From NCBI GenBank assembly GCA_030427205.1, contig JAUHXC010000007.1, positions 222,193 through 286,192 on the forward strand: DNA of 64,000 bases, in the 5' to 3' direction. Every line of letters begins with the position of its first letter. The first letter of the stretch is position 1. Position numbers and translations under genes: made by a program. Shown piece after piece: positions 43,601 through 53,169 of this stretch. This DNA comes from a bacterium. Its GTDB lineage: Bacteria; Myxococcota_A; Bradymonadia; UBA7976; UBA1532. Under the pieces are notes generated by a model, which was not told the origin of the DNA, did no database searches, and worked only from the letters and a program-made list of their open reading frames with translations.

Positions 43601-44100
43601 CGGTGCTGTCCGGCGACCTGACCGAGGCCCGGCGGCAGGCGGAGGCCTCCAGCGCGCTGTTCGAGGGTGCTGGCTCCCAGCTGGTCTTCCGCACCCGGGT
43701 CACCCTGGCCACGCTCACGCTCTACGAGGGCCGCCCGCGCGAGGCCCTGGCGGCGATGATCCCGCTGCTCGACGGCGACGCCCTCGACGGGCTGCCGCGC
43801 CTGCACCGCTATGGCATGGCGATCTACGGCGCCGCGATGGCCCTGTACGCCGACGACGACGACCGCTTCGAGCGCTGGCTGGCGATCGCCGAGAGCGATC
43901 CGTCGCGCCGGTTCATGGCCGCGACGGGGCGGCAGCTGATGCTCCGGGTGATCGCGACGCTCGAAGAGCGGGGGCGGGTCGACGACGCGGCGCGGGTGCT
44001 GCGGCTGCTCGCCGACTACACCCGCCTCGTCGATCCGGCCGAAGCCGAGCGGCTGCGCGCCCGGGCCGACGCTTTGGTCGAAGCACAGGCGACGCGCTGA
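40612..44100 (+). CDS. Ser/Thr protein kinase fused to AAA ATPase and TPR-like region
   Basis: This 1162-residue signalling protein starts at a GTG with AGAGGGA upstream. The kinase domain (about 5-280) has GRGGMADVW in the Gly-rich loop, Lys38 in AAIKVIA, HRD at 137-139 and DFG at 160-162, so it should be active. An NTPase module follows with RGEEGVGRTAL (near 411) and VVLLDDLHWDVES. The C-terminal ~450 residues form a TPR-like helical solenoid. No membrane segment is seen. The layout matches PknK/ATPase-coupled kinases common in Myxococcota, which often regulate transcription; there is no DNA-binding domain here. It converges on the MopE-repeat lipoprotein gene with a 6-bp gap. Confidence 0.88.
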   Translation: MGSIELAGFTIDGLLGRGGMADVWRGRHRGSGQPAAIKVIARDRADDRGFVEGLRREVRAVAGLDHPGIVPVLDAGTVPRELSDAGLTPGSPWLAMVLAEHGDLSRLGAPLPWPLLRDVLLQILDGLAHAHARDVIHRDLKPGNVLLQLDDGRLRVMLTDFGIAHVFDPQATPEAGHSLGTPAYMAPEQLRGQWRDFGPWTDLYALGCMAFELAGGAAPYTGTAPLAIATRHLTGEIPRLRLQGAVPPGFIGWVRRLMSREWWARPRTAAEAARALSRLPAPPPDAERAALADAARRLTTGQSDGPETEIDGSLARMASTTALAPTLAVAVTALETAHAGQTDDAEAPAPIPETWYVDRPRRPLLAGVGLGLFGVRAQPLMGREAERNRLWDALRRVAAKGRAELMLLRGEEGVGRTALAEWLARRAHELGAAEVVRFRFGAMDGAGDGLADGLEAFFRGHGLARPALVERIRATLTRRAPADARMIDDLVAPSLARLIRGADVSQSSTERNSALSSGLRLMAQRRPLVVLLDDLHWDVESMQLVEWLLERGLDAPVLIVGTVDPARSIAERRRRDALERLSRRARPIELAPLDAETHHRAMRGLLGLSPRLSAAVLERAAGNPLFTRQIVADWVEQRALRPTPDGYALPPGRAPDVPRDLGDLAGRRIARVAPDDQTRRALHVAAALGHAVHRAEWQAACAALGVTPSPTLEGDLEDAGLATRAPDGWVFAHGFVRTALIESGAASGHWAAVHRACADAVHIGISPAERRAWHLIEAEATVAAIDALLDAAQAAMDRADYRRALRLLDIRVQQMDRAGLAADDVRRAQGMASRVNGLRFSRDPEGAKAAMVEFEAFPIGPRHPGLMAERARVRAGLLAFNDDFRAHFDAYNEAVELFRVAGDVRGEARALHGLGWNQITQGHFARAATLMIRSRDLARSAGLRLDEGWANQGLATARYFGGLGGEDEALREAQRAFAEVRFPIGTAMVLADLADYAVLSGDLTEARRQAEASSALFEGAGSQLVFRTRVTLATLTLYEGRPREALAAMIPLLDGDALDGLPRLHRYGMAIYGAAMALYADDDDRFERWLAIAESDPSRRFMAATGRQLMLRVIATLEERGRVDDAARVLRLLADYTRLVDPAEAERLRARADALVEAQATR

Positions 44101-44106
44101 GCCGGC

Positions 44107-47100
44107 TCACTGCGGCGCTTCGGGGCAGACATCGGGCAGCGGATCGCAGCCGTCGGGCGCCGGGCGGCAGAGGTCGTCGCAGAACAAGCCCGGCTCGCCT
44201 TCGAACTCGCAGCGCGCGGTGAACGGGATGCGCTTGGCGCTGGTCGCGCCAGCCTCGATGTCGACGAAGCGTACGGTCATATAGAACTCCGTCGCCCCAC
44301 AGAACCGGCGCCCGAGCATGGCCTGACGGGCGAGCGCCCAGTCGAGATCGGCGGTGAACTCGCCCTCCCCCTCATCGACCAGCGGCCGGGCGACGGACGG
44401 GCCGCTGCCGTTGGGCTCGACGACCAGCTGGCCTTGCATCGGTCCCTGTACACCTGCGAGTTGGACCTGGATCCGAGCGGGGGCGGCGGGCGTCACCTGG
44501 AAGCCGCCGGCTTGGCTGATCTGGGCCCGCTGGGGCACGGCAGCCGCGGGCGAGACGGTGCGCACGAGGCGCAGGCCCGTATTGCCGTGGCGGCGCTCGG
44601 GGCCGCTCGCGGTGCGTACGGTCACGCCGCCGCGCCCGCGCATGACCAGCGCCCGCGACGCCTCGGGCCCGACCGGATCGACCAACGGGACCCCCAGGTC
44701 GAAGAAGGCGCCGGTGCTGTCGGCCATCCACTCGAAGACGTTTCCGCCCATGCCATACAGCCCGAGCAGGTTTGGCGGGCGCGCGCGGACCGGATGGTTG
44801 ATCGGCGGCTCGGCCTCACGCACCGTCTCGCCGAGGCGGTCGGCCCTGACCCACTCGGCCTCGCTCGGCAGCCGGAAGCCGTCGCAGGTCGCCGCCGGAT
44901 CGAGCGGCGTCGGCTCATACTGGGGCCACAAGAGCGCCCTATTGTCCCTGTTGCCGAGGCAGGCGAACTGCGCGGCGGGGTCGCCGGTGCCGATCAGCGC
45001 CGCGTTCTCCGGCAGCCCGGCGCACGCGCGCAGGGTCGCCGGGTCGTAGCACGGCTCGAAGCCCGCCTCCTCGGAGAGCACGTTGGCCAGCCACAATGCC
45101 TCCCACCAATTGACGCGCTGCACCGGGCAGTCATCGTCGCGGTCTCGATCGTCGCATGCGGGCGCTGCGTCGAAGGTCGGGACCTCCGAAGGCGCGTCAC
45201 CGGCGCCCGCCGCCGCGCGCCAGCGGGCGGCGATGGCCGCGGCCCACTGCGCCCGGGTCACCTCGGTCTCGTGCATCAAGAACCCGCGGGAGACCCGCGT
45301 CGGCTGCGCCGGGAACCAGTCGGTGTCCGCGTCCGCCGGATCGTCGGACCCCATCGTGAAGTCGCCCGGCGGCACGTAGACCCAGCCGTGCGGCACCTCG
45401 GTACCCGCGGGCGCCCCGTTGCACGGGGGGATCGCCTGCGCCGCCTCACCGCACAGCACGCTGCGGCACGCCGAGTCGGCGGCGGTGCCGTCCAACGCCA
45501 CCTGGGGCGCGCCGTCCGGGCCGCGGCTGCCGTCGTCCGCCGCGTCGCAGCCGTCCCACCAGCGCAGTTCGAAGCTGCTGTGGCGGCCCGCGCCGTCGTC
45601 GAAGCGCGCCACGAAGCGATGCGGACCGCTGCCCTCGGGCCCGGTGGGCACGACGCGGGCCAGGGCCTCGAGGTCGAGGACGACGGTGAAGCCGGGCCCG
45701 TCCTCGACGAAGTCCGCCAGCCGGGTCGCGGCGCCGTCGTGGGCCAGCCACAGCGCGCCGCTGACCGCGAAGCCCTGCGGATGCGCCACCGTCGCCCGGA
45801 AGGACTGCCCGCCCGCGGTCGGTCCGGCGTCGGTCAGCGCGGTGACCCGAAACGGCGTGCCCGCGGCGACGTCGCGCACCAGCCGGAAGCCGATGCCCGG
45901 GCTGCGGAAGCGCGCCGCGGCGGCACCGCGCGCGCTCGTCCGGCACTCTGCGGCCTCGTCGACACCGCGCACGACCCGGGCGTCGAGGGCCGGCGGGCCC
46001 ACCGGATCGATCACCGCCAGCCGCGGATCGTCGGGCGCCGTCGCCGCCGGGTCGACCGCGTCCTGGGTCCACTCGGCGACGTTGCCCACCATCCCATACA
46101 GCCCGTAGGGGTTCGACCGGCCCACGGTGACCCCGCGCCGGCCGGGCGACGGGCCGCCGTCGCGGCAGGCCTCGGGCGTCGGCCCGTCGGGATCGAGATC
46201 CCACCACAGCGCCGGGCAGCGAGACTGGTCGCCGAAGCATACGCAGCCGGCGTCGAACGGCTCGTCGACGGCGGGCGGCGGCGTGGTGCCCGCCCGCGCG
46301 GCGCGGGTCCACTCGGCCTCGCTCGGCAGCCGATAGCCGTCGCATTCGGGCCGCGGCTCACCCAGCCGGGCGAGGGCCGCCGGCGGGCACGCGAGCAGAT
46401 CCGCCGGCGGCGCGCGCCCGCAGCGGTCGTCCCCCGGCCCGCACCCGCACGGCGCCGGGCCTTCACCGTCGACGGCGATATAGGGCTCGGCCGCGGCGCA
46501 GCCGGTGCCCGGTGTACCGCGGCAGCCACCCGGCCCATCGGCCTCGAAGACGTCCTCGGCGTAGCACGGGGTCAGCCCGTCGCGGATGGAGAGCGCGTTG
46601 GCGTACCACGCGGCGTCGAGCCAGCTCACCGAGTCGACCGGGCAGGTATCGCAGCGTACGCCGCCCGGTTGATCGGCGCTGCTGCCGGCGCTGGGCCACG
46701 CCCCCTCGGCGCCGACCCCGGCCACCGCCTGCCACTCGGCGCGGGTGACCTCGGTCGCCTGCATCACGACCCCCCGCGACAGGCCGAGCACCCGTCGCCC
46801 ATCGCGGGGATCGGCGTCGGGCGCACACAGCAGGTCGCCGGCGACGAACTCGCCCGCCGGCACATAGACCCAGCCCGGCTCCAGCTCAGTCCCGTCGGGC
46901 GCGCCGTTGCACGGGGGCACGGTCACCGCGGCCGGGCCACAGCTCACGATCGCGCAGCCCTCGTCGCTGCGCCCGTCGTCATCGTCGTCGACCGCGTCGC
47001 AGCCCACGTCGCAGCGGGGCACGTCCTCGTCGATCGCGCCGTCGCAGTCCTCGTCGACGCCGTCGCAGGTCTCGGGCGTCGGGATGCCGGCCCGGGCGAT

Positions 47101-48075
47101 ACAGGTCAGCGCCTGCGCCTCGAGGTCGCAGGCGAATGTGCCCGCCGCGCGGCACGCGCCGAGCCCGGCGGTGCACGGCTCGCCGAGGCCGTCCACCTCG
47201 TCGGCGGCGCCGTCGCAGTCATCGTCGGCGCCGTTGCACACCTCTTCGCTCGGCGCGCCGGGGGCCGCGTCGCAGATCGCGCCGCCCGCGTCGTCGCAGA
47301 CCCGCTGCCCGTCCGCCGCGCACGCGCCGACGCCTTCGAGGCAGCGCTGGCCCAGGTCGAAGCCTTCGTCGATCACGCCGCTGCAGTCGTCGTCGATGCC
47401 ATTGCAGATCTCCTGGCTCGGCCGGCCCGCCATCGCGTCGCAGGTCGTACCGCGCCCATTGCAGACCCGCGCCCCGGTGGCCGCGCACGCGCCGACGCCG
47501 ACGGTGCAGGTCTCACCCAGCGGATAGCCTTCGTCGGCGGTGCCGTCGCAGTCATCGTCGAGCCCGTTGCAGCTCTCGCTGTCCGGCTCACCCGCCGTGG
47601 CATCACAGCGCGCGCCGCCGGCGTCGTCACAGACCCGCAGACCGTTCACGGCGCACGCGCCGATACCCGCGCTGCAGGGCTCGCCGAGTTCGAAAGACTC
47701 GTCGACGGTGCCATCGCAGTCATCGTCGATGGCATTGCACAGCTCGTCTGTGCCTTCGCCGGGCACCGCGTCGCAGATCAGGGCCCCATTCTCACCGCAG
47801 ATGCGCAGCCCGTCGGCCGCGCAAGCCCCCTGCCCCACCGTGCACGGCCCGCCCGCAGGCACCTGCTCGTCGGCGGATCCGTCGCAGTCGTCGTCGAGCC
47901 CGTTGCAGGTCTCGTCCCGCGGCACGCAGGTGTCGGGGCCCACGTCGACGCCCAGATCGACGCCCACGTCGGGCCCCACGTCGAGCGATACTTCGAGCAG
48001 CGGCGGTGGATCGATGCAGCCGACGCACAGCACGGCGCAGATCAAGCCCATCCATGACCCGTGATACCGCGACAC
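44107..48075 (-). CDS. MopE-repeat lipoprotein with two FGE-sulfatase-like domains
   Basis: This 1322-residue secreted lipoprotein starts at the GTG at 48075 with GGGGAGG 5 bp upstream; the signal peptide ends at LCVGC. A Val/Asp/Gly-rich spacer precedes six MopE-type repeats (about 55-370) with the core C-N-G-x-D-D-D-C-D-G-x-x-D-E and a seventh shortened copy. Two FGE-sulfatase-type domains follow, separated by a beta-domain. The first has RLPSEAEWTRAARAG, NPYGLYGMVGNVAEW and AECRTSARG; the second has RLPSEAEWVRA, GLYGMGGNVFEW and a degenerate VRTASG without Cys. True formylglycine-generating enzymes need conserved Cys, so the second domain is probably structural. The family also includes non-enzymatic surface proteins. 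Confidence 0.85.
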   Translation of the reverse strand: MSRYHGSWMGLICAVLCVGCIDPPPLLEVSLDVGPDVGVDLGVDVGPDTCVPRDETCNGLDDDCDGSADEQVPAGGPCTVGQGACAADGLRICGENGALICDAVPGEGTDELCNAIDDDCDGTVDESFELGEPCSAGIGACAVNGLRVCDDAGGARCDATAGEPDSESCNGLDDDCDGTADEGYPLGETCTVGVGACAATGARVCNGRGTTCDAMAGRPSQEICNGIDDDCSGVIDEGFDLGQRCLEGVGACAADGQRVCDDAGGAICDAAPGAPSEEVCNGADDDCDGAADEVDGLGEPCTAGLGACRAAGTFACDLEAQALTCIARAGIPTPETCDGVDEDCDGAIDEDVPRCDVGCDAVDDDDDGRSDEGCAIVSCGPAAVTVPPCNGAPDGTELEPGWVYVPAGEFVAGDLLCAPDADPRDGRRVLGLSRGVVMQATEVTRAEWQAVAGVGAEGAWPSAGSSADQPGGVRCDTCPVDSVSWLDAAWYANALSIRDGLTPCYAEDVFEADGPGGCRGTPGTGCAAAEPYIAVDGEGPAPCGCGPGDDRCGRAPPADLLACPPAALARLGEPRPECDGYRLPSEAEWTRAARAGTTPPPAVDEPFDAGCVCFGDQSRCPALWWDLDPDGPTPEACRDGGPSPGRRGVTVGRSNPYGLYGMVGNVAEWTQDAVDPAATAPDDPRLAVIDPVGPPALDARVVRGVDEAAECRTSARGAAAARFRSPGIGFRLVRDVAAGTPFRVTALTDAGPTAGGQSFRATVAHPQGFAVSGALWLAHDGAATRLADFVEDGPGFTVVLDLEALARVVPTGPEGSGPHRFVARFDDGAGRHSSFELRWWDGCDAADDGSRGPDGAPQVALDGTAADSACRSVLCGEAAQAIPPCNGAPAGTEVPHGWVYVPPGDFTMGSDDPADADTDWFPAQPTRVSRGFLMHETEVTRAQWAAAIAARWRAAAGAGDAPSEVPTFDAAPACDDRDRDDDCPVQRVNWWEALWLANVLSEEAGFEPCYDPATLRACAGLPENAALIGTGDPAAQFACLGNRDNRALLWPQYEPTPLDPAATCDGFRLPSEAEWVRADRLGETVREAEPPINHPVRARPPNLLGLYGMGGNVFEWMADSTGAFFDLGVPLVDPVGPEASRALVMRGRGGVTVRTASGPERRHGNTGLRLVRTVSPAAAVPQRAQISQAGGFQVTPAAPARIQVQLAGVQGPMQGQLVVEPNGSGPSVARPLVDEGEGEFTADLDWALARQAMLGRRFCGATEFYMTVRFVDIEAGATSAKRIPFTARCEFEGEPGLFCDDLCRPAPDGCDPLPDVCPEAPQ

Positions 48076-48146
48076 GGTCACCTCCCCTTCGATGATGCCG
48101 TCGTGATGGCGCCAGTATAGCCGCGCGGCGCAGGCCCGAGGAAACG

Positions 48147-48443
48147 CTAACGCCCCGTCTCCCATGGGATCAGCGCCCGCAGCAGCGCGCGGCCCAGGCC
48201 CAGGTTCTGCCGCAGGCCGATGAACGCGACCCGCGCGCCGAAGCCGCCGCCGATGACCAGCGGCGCGAAGAGGGCGAGGTTGGCCACCAGCGGCGAGGTA
48301 TCGCGCAGGATGATCGGGCGCAGGGCGACGAGGGCCACCATCGTCAGCGCGGCGGAGAGGGTGAAGCCGACGCCGAAATACACCACGGCGAGGGAGGCCG
48401 TGCGCTCGGGCGGTCGTCGGGGGCTCTGCGGGGTCTCGCTCAT
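48147..48443 (-). CDS. Small two-helix membrane protein, unknown
   Basis: This 98-residue protein has a polar, Pro/Arg-rich N-terminus and two hydrophobic helices (about 18-44 and 50-75), then a short basic tail. The ATG at 48443 begins MSETPQSPRRPPERT. It resembles in size the AtpZ/AtpI-type or DUF small membrane proteins, but no motif confirms this. It lies 71 bp upstream of the MopE-repeat lipoprotein start on the same strand and 83 bp downstream of the icmF end. Confidence 0.6.
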   Translation of the reverse strand: MSETPQSPRRPPERTASLAVVYFGVGFTLSAALTMVALVALRPIILRDTSPLVANLALFAPLVIGGGFGARVAFIGLRQNLGLGRALLRALIPWETGR

Positions 48444-48526
48444 GGCACCTGTGCGTTCATGTCATCGCCGGATGGCATCCGAGGCATTCCGCTGTGCGAA
48501 AACGCACAGCTGGCTTCCTCTGCGCA

Positions 48527-51500
48527 TCACATATTGCGTCGATACTGGCCACCCACCGCGAACAAGGCGTCGGTGATCTGACCCAGGGTGCAGACCTTCA
48601 CCGTCTGCATCAGCTCGGCGAAGATGTTGCCGCCCTCGAGCGCCACCGCCTGCAAGCGCTTCAGCGCCGCGGCGCCGCGCTCGGTATTGCGCTGACGGAA
48701 GGCGGTGTTATCGGCGATCTGGGCCTGCTTCTCCTCGTCGGTGGCCCGGATGAGGTCGACCTCGACGACGCCCTCGGGCTCGTCGTCGGGCAGGAAGGTA
48801 TTGACCCCGATGACCGGCAGCTCGCCCGAGTGCTTCTTCTGCTCGTAGTACATCGACTCTTCCTGGATGCGGCCGCGCTGATACATGACCTCCATCGCGC
48901 CGAGCACGCCGCCGCGCTCGGTGAGGCGGTCGAACTCGGCGAGCACCGCCGCCTCGACCAGATCGGTGAGCTGCTCGATGAAGTACGCGCCCTGGAAGGG
49001 GTTCTCGTTCTTCGACAGCCCCAGCTCGCGGTTGATCACCAGCTGGATGGCCAGCGCCCGGCGCACCGACTCTTCGGTGGGCGTGGTGATGGCTTCGTCG
49101 TAGGCGTTGGTATGCAGGCTGTTGCAGTTGTCGGCGATGGCATACAGCGCCTGCAGCGTCGTGCGGATGTCATTGAACGCGATCTCTTGCGCGTGCAGCG
49201 ATCGGCCCGACGTCTGGATGTGATACTTCAGCTTCTGGCTGCGCTCGCCGGCCCCGTAGAGGTCGCGCATGGCCACCGCCCAGATGCGGCGGGCGACCCG
49301 GCCGATGACCGCGTACTCGGCGTCGACCCCGTTGCTGAAGAAGAACGACAGGTTGCGGGCGAAGGCGTCGGGATCCATGCCCCGCGCCTTGTAGTACTCG
49401 ACGAAGGTGAAGCCATTGGCCAGGGTGAAGGCCAGCTGGCTGATGGGGTTCGCCCCCGCCTCGGCGATGTGATAGCCGCTGATCGAGACCGAGTAGAAGT
49501 TCCGCACCCGGTGGTCGAGGAAGTACTGCTGGATGTCGCCCATCATCTTGAGGGCGAAGTCGGTCGAGAAGATGCAGGTGTTCTGGGCCTGATCCTCCTT
49601 GAGGATGTCGGCCTGCACCGTGCCGCGCACCCGCCCGAGCACCTCGGCGGCGACCTCGGCGTACTCGTCGGGCGGCAGCAGCTGATCGCCCGAGACCCCC
49701 AACAGCCCCAGCCCGCTGCCGTCGTGGCCCGGCGGCAGCTCGCCGCGGTAGGCCGGGCGCTCGCCGCCGAGCAGCGCGGCCATCGTCTCCTCGGCCACCG
49801 CCCAGCGCCCGGTCTTGCGCAGGCGGCGCTCGACGGCCTGATCGATGGCGGTGTTGAGGAACATCGCCAGGATCATCGGCGCGGGGCCGTTGATGGTCAT
49901 CGAGACGCTGGTGGTCGCCGCGGTCAGGTCGAAGCCCGAATACAGCCGCTTGGCGTCGTCGAGGCTGGCGACGCTGACCCCCGAGTTGCCCACCTTGCCG
50001 TAGACGTCGGGCCGCTCGGCCGGGTCGCGGCCGTAGAGGGTCACCGAGTCGAAAGCGGTCGACAGGCGCGCGGCGGGCTGGCCCTTGCTGAGGTAGTGGA
50101 AGCGGCGGTTGGTGCGCTCGGGGCCGCCCTCGCCGGCGAACATGCGGGTCGGATCTTCGCCGGTGCGCTTGTAGGGGAAGACCCCGGCGGTGAACGGGAA
50201 GTCGCCGGGCACGTTCTCGAGCAGACGCCAGCGCAACAGCTCGCCCCAGTCGTCGCTGCGCGGCAGCGCCACCTTGGGGATGCGGTTGCCCGACAGCGTC
50301 TCGGTGAAGTTCTCCACCGCGATCTCGCGGCCGCGCACGGTGTAGCTGTGGGTCGGCGCGGTGTAGGCCTCGCGCAGCGCCGGCACGCTGGACAAGAGCG
50401 CGCGGTGGGCCGGGTCGAGCTGGTCGAGGGTCTCGTCGTAGAGCCCGCGCAGACGCGCCGCGGCCTCGTCGACGGCGTCGGCGAGGGCGGCGTCGTTCGC
50501 GCGGTCGGCGTAGCGCTCGGCGATACCCGGCACCGCGTCGCCCAGCGCCTCGAGGGCCCGGCGCAGCCCGTCGGCCCTGGCGGCGACGGCGGCCTGGGTT
50601 CGGGTGAGCGCGTGGTGGGCCCGCACGGCGTCGGCGATCTCCGACAGGTAGCGCTCGCGCTTCGCCGGCACGACCTCGCCCAGCGAGGGCGCCCGCTCGG
50701 GCATCGGGCCCGGATCCCAGGCGAGCGCGCTCTTCTCGGTGATGCGGCCCATGAGGTGCGCGAAGAGCCGGTCGACCCCGGCGTCGCCGTAGCGGCTGGC
50801 CACGCAGGCGAAGACGGGCATGTCGTCGACCGCCGTATCGAAGGCGGCCCGGTTGCGCTGCATCTGCTTGGCCACGTAGCGCCGGGCGTCGCCGGCGCCG
50901 CGCTTGTCGGCCTTGTTGAGCGCGACGACGTCGGCGAAGTCGAGCATGTCGATCTTCTCGAGCTGGCTCGGCGCGCCGAACTCCGGGGTCATCACGTAGA
51001 GCGAGACGTCGGCCAGGTCGACGACCTCCGAGCCGCTCTGGCCGATGCCGGCGGTCTCGAGGATGACCAGGTCGAAGCCGGCGGCGCGCAGGGCGAGCAG
51101 GGCGTCGCGCACGGCGGGCGGCACCGCGGCGTTGGCCGAGCGGGTGCCCATCGAGCGGGCGTACACCCGGGCGCTGCTCACCGCGTTCATGCGGATGCGG
51201 TCGCCGAGCAGCGCGCCGCCCGAGCGGCGGCGGGTCGGGTCGACCGACAAGACGGCGATGCGGCGGTCGGCGAAGGCCTCGAGGGTGCGCCGCACCAGCT
51301 CGTCGGTCAGCGACGACTTGCCGGCCCCGCCGACGCCGGTGATGCCCAGGATCGGGCGCTGCGGGCGGGCCTCGGCCTCGGCGCGGAAGGCGGCGAGCGC
51401 CGCGCGGCCGGCGTCGGTCTCGGCGGCGTGCGTCGCCTCGATCCAGGTGAGCGTGCGGGCCACCGCCGCCGCCTCGCCGTCCCAGAAGCCGGCCGGCGGG

Positions 51501-51955
51501 CCGTCGACGCCGTCGATCAGGTCGCGGCGCGCGCTCTCGATCATGTGGTCGATCATGCCGACGAGGCCCAGCTTGCGGCCGTCTTCGACGCTGTAGATCC
51601 GCTCGACGCCGCGGTCGTGCAGCGCCGCGATCTCTTTGTCGGTGATGGTGCCGCCGCCGCCGCCGAAGACCTTGATGTCGCCGCGGCCCCGGTCGCGCAG
51701 CTGCTCGACCATATAGGTGAAGTACTCCATGTGGCCGCCCTGGTAGCTCGACACCGCGATGCCGTGGGCGTCCTCGTCGATGGCCGCGTCGACGATCTCG
51801 TGCACCGAGCGGTCGTGGCCGAGGTGGATGACCTCGGCCCCGCGGCTCTGCAGGATGCGCCGCATGATGTTGATCGAGGCGTCGTGGCCGTCGAACAGGC
51901 TGGCGGCGGTCACGAAGCGGACCGGGGCGGTGCTCTTGGGGCGGGTCGGCGACAT
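48527..51955 (-). CDS. icmF: Fused coenzyme-B12 acyl-CoA mutase (IcmF)
   Basis: This 1142-residue cytoplasmic enzyme contains, in order, a cobalamin-binding domain with the base-off signature D22-x-H24 ([17 protein letters not shown]), a MeaB-like G-protein chaperone domain with P-loop [10 protein letters not shown] (about 205-214), and a mutase TIM-barrel subunit with [18 protein letters not shown] and [19 protein letters not shown]. This order is diagnostic of IcmF, which interconverts isobutyryl-CoA and butyryl-CoA (some members accept isovaleryl/pivalyl-CoA) and carries its own repair chaperone. The ATG at 51955 has CAGGAG 7 bp upstream. It is divergent from an AraC-type regulator. Confidence 0.95.
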   Translation of the reverse strand: MSPTRPKSTAPVRFVTAASLFDGHDASINIMRRILQSRGAEVIHLGHDRSVHEIVDAAIDEDAHGIAVSSYQGGHMEYFTYMVEQLRDRGRGDIKVFGGGGGTITDKEIAALHDRGVERIYSVEDGRKLGLVGMIDHMIESARRDLIDGVDGPPAGFWDGEAAAVARTLTWIEATHAAETDAGRAALAAFRAEAEARPQRPILGITGVGGAGKSSLTDELVRRTLEAFADRRIAVLSVDPTRRRSGGALLGDRIRMNAVSSARVYARSMGTRSANAAVPPAVRDALLALRAAGFDLVILETAGIGQSGSEVVDLADVSLYVMTPEFGAPSQLEKIDMLDFADVVALNKADKRGAGDARRYVAKQMQRNRAAFDTAVDDMPVFACVASRYGDAGVDRLFAHLMGRITEKSALAWDPGPMPERAPSLGEVVPAKRERYLSEIADAVRAHHALTRTQAAVAARADGLRRALEALGDAVPGIAERYADRANDAALADAVDEAAARLRGLYDETLDQLDPAHRALLSSVPALREAYTAPTHSYTVRGREIAVENFTETLSGNRIPKVALPRSDDWGELLRWRLLENVPGDFPFTAGVFPYKRTGEDPTRMFAGEGGPERTNRRFHYLSKGQPAARLSTAFDSVTLYGRDPAERPDVYGKVGNSGVSVASLDDAKRLYSGFDLTAATTSVSMTINGPAPMILAMFLNTAIDQAVERRLRKTGRWAVAEETMAALLGGERPAYRGELPPGHDGSGLGLLGVSGDQLLPPDEYAEVAAEVLGRVRGTVQADILKEDQAQNTCIFSTDFALKMMGDIQQYFLDHRVRNFYSVSISGYHIAEAGANPISQLAFTLANGFTFVEYYKARGMDPDAFARNLSFFFSNGVDAEYAVIGRVARRIWAVAMRDLYGAGERSQKLKYHIQTSGRSLHAQEIAFNDIRTTLQALYAIADNCNSLHTNAYDEAITTPTEESVRRALAIQLVINRELGLSKNENPFQGAYFIEQLTDLVEAAVLAEFDRLTERGGVLGAMEVMYQRGRIQEESMYYEQKKHSGELPVIGVNTFLPDDEPEGVVEVDLIRATDEEKQAQIADNTAFRQRNTERGAAALKRLQAVALEGGNIFAELMQTVKVCTLGQITDALFAVGGQYRRNM

Positions 51956-52106
51956 GCTGGGCTCCTGGGCGGCCGTCCGGGGTGGCCGCGGGGCAGTATC
52001 CCGATGCGCGAAGGGGCCCGCAAGCCGCAGCCCGTCGCGTTTTGATCGAGTCGGCGGTCGGCCCCCCCTGGCGTCGCCGGTCGACGCGGCCCATGATGAG
52101 CCCACG

Positions 52107-53153
52107 ATGAACGCCGACCTGCTCGATCTGCCGCCCGAGGCCGCCCACAAGCTGATGCGCATGCCGTCGGCGATGGTGGCCCATACCGTGCGTTTCGCCG
52201 TCGCGCGGGGCGTGCCGTGGGCGCGCATCACCGCCGAGACGGGCCTGTCGCCGGCCGATCTGATCGCTGCCGATACCTGGCTGCCGGGCTCGGTGGTGCC
52301 GGTCACCTGGCGGCTGGTGGCCGAGCTGTGCCCCGGCGAGGCGCCCGCGCTCGATCTGGCCCGGGCGGCGCCGCTCGACTTCGTCGGCGAGATGGCGCCC
52401 AACATGCGCTTCGGCACCAACCTGCGGCAGGTCCTCGAGCTGGCGGTGAGCCTGCGCGATCTGACCAGCGACGGGCTGCACATGGCCCTCGTCGAGGGCG
52501 AGGACGAGGCCTTCTTGCGCCTCAGCCACGTCAGCGACGCGCTGGATCGCGGCTACGGCGCCGAGGCGGGGCTGGGGGTGACCGCCCGGCTGCTGGCGCA
52601 GGTCGCCGACGGCGCCGAGGTCCTGCGGCGCATCGAGTTCAGCCACGCGCCCAACGGGCCCGAGGCGAAGTACGTCGACTTCTTCGGGGTGCCGGTGCGT
52701 TTTCACCGGCCGAGCAACGCGGTCGTCTTCGCCCGCGCGGCCCTCGATCGCCCCTTCGCCGAGCACGACCCGACGTTGTTCCGCTTCGTGCGCGCGCACA
52801 CCGCCGCCACCCGCGAGAAGCTGCTGCGGATGGGGCCGGCGGACGGGCTGGCCGCGGTTCGACGGGCCATCGAGCAGGGGGCCGAGCACGGGGACTATTC
52901 GGCCGAGACCCTGGCCCGGCGCATGGGCATGAGCCTGCGCAGCCTGCAGCGGCACGTGGGCGAGCACGACGCGACGGTGACCGCGCTGCTCGAGGCCGCC
53001 CGGCGCGCGAACGCCGAGGCGCTGCTGGCCGATACCCGCACGAGCGTCGACGAGGTGGCCGAGGCGGTGGGCTACGCCGATCGGCGGGCGTTCAGCCGGG
53101 CGTTCAAGCGCTGGACGGGGCAGACCCCGGCCGCGTTCCGCAGGGCGCTCTGA
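52107..53153 (+). CDS. AraC-family transcriptional regulator
   Basis: This 348-residue DNA-binding protein has an N-terminal Arabinose_bd/OruR-like ligand domain (about 20-210, with [20 protein letters not shown]), then a C-terminal double helix-turn-helix (about 250-348) with [18 protein letters not shown] and the AraC signature [20 protein letters not shown]. The ATG at 52107 is 151 bp from the icmF start on the other strand, so this may regulate icmF (inference). It ends 16 bp before the P-type ATPase gene on the same strand. Confidence 0.88.
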   Translation: MNADLLDLPPEAAHKLMRMPSAMVAHTVRFAVARGVPWARITAETGLSPADLIAADTWLPGSVVPVTWRLVAELCPGEAPALDLARAAPLDFVGEMAPNMRFGTNLRQVLELAVSLRDLTSDGLHMALVEGEDEAFLRLSHVSDALDRGYGAEAGLGVTARLLAQVADGAEVLRRIEFSHAPNGPEAKYVDFFGVPVRFHRPSNAVVFARAALDRPFAEHDPTLFRFVRAHTAATREKLLRMGPADGLAAVRRAIEQGAEHGDYSAETLARRMGMSLRSLQRHVGEHDATVTALLEAARRANAEALLADTRTSVDEVAEAVGYADRRAFSRAFKRWTGQTPAAFRRAL

Positions 53154-53169
53154 TGGCCGGGGGCGGTCG

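Noticed and set aside
48147..48443. ATP synthase accessory gene atpZ/atpI
   Set aside because: Only size and helix count agree; no motif and no ATP synthase genes are nearby.
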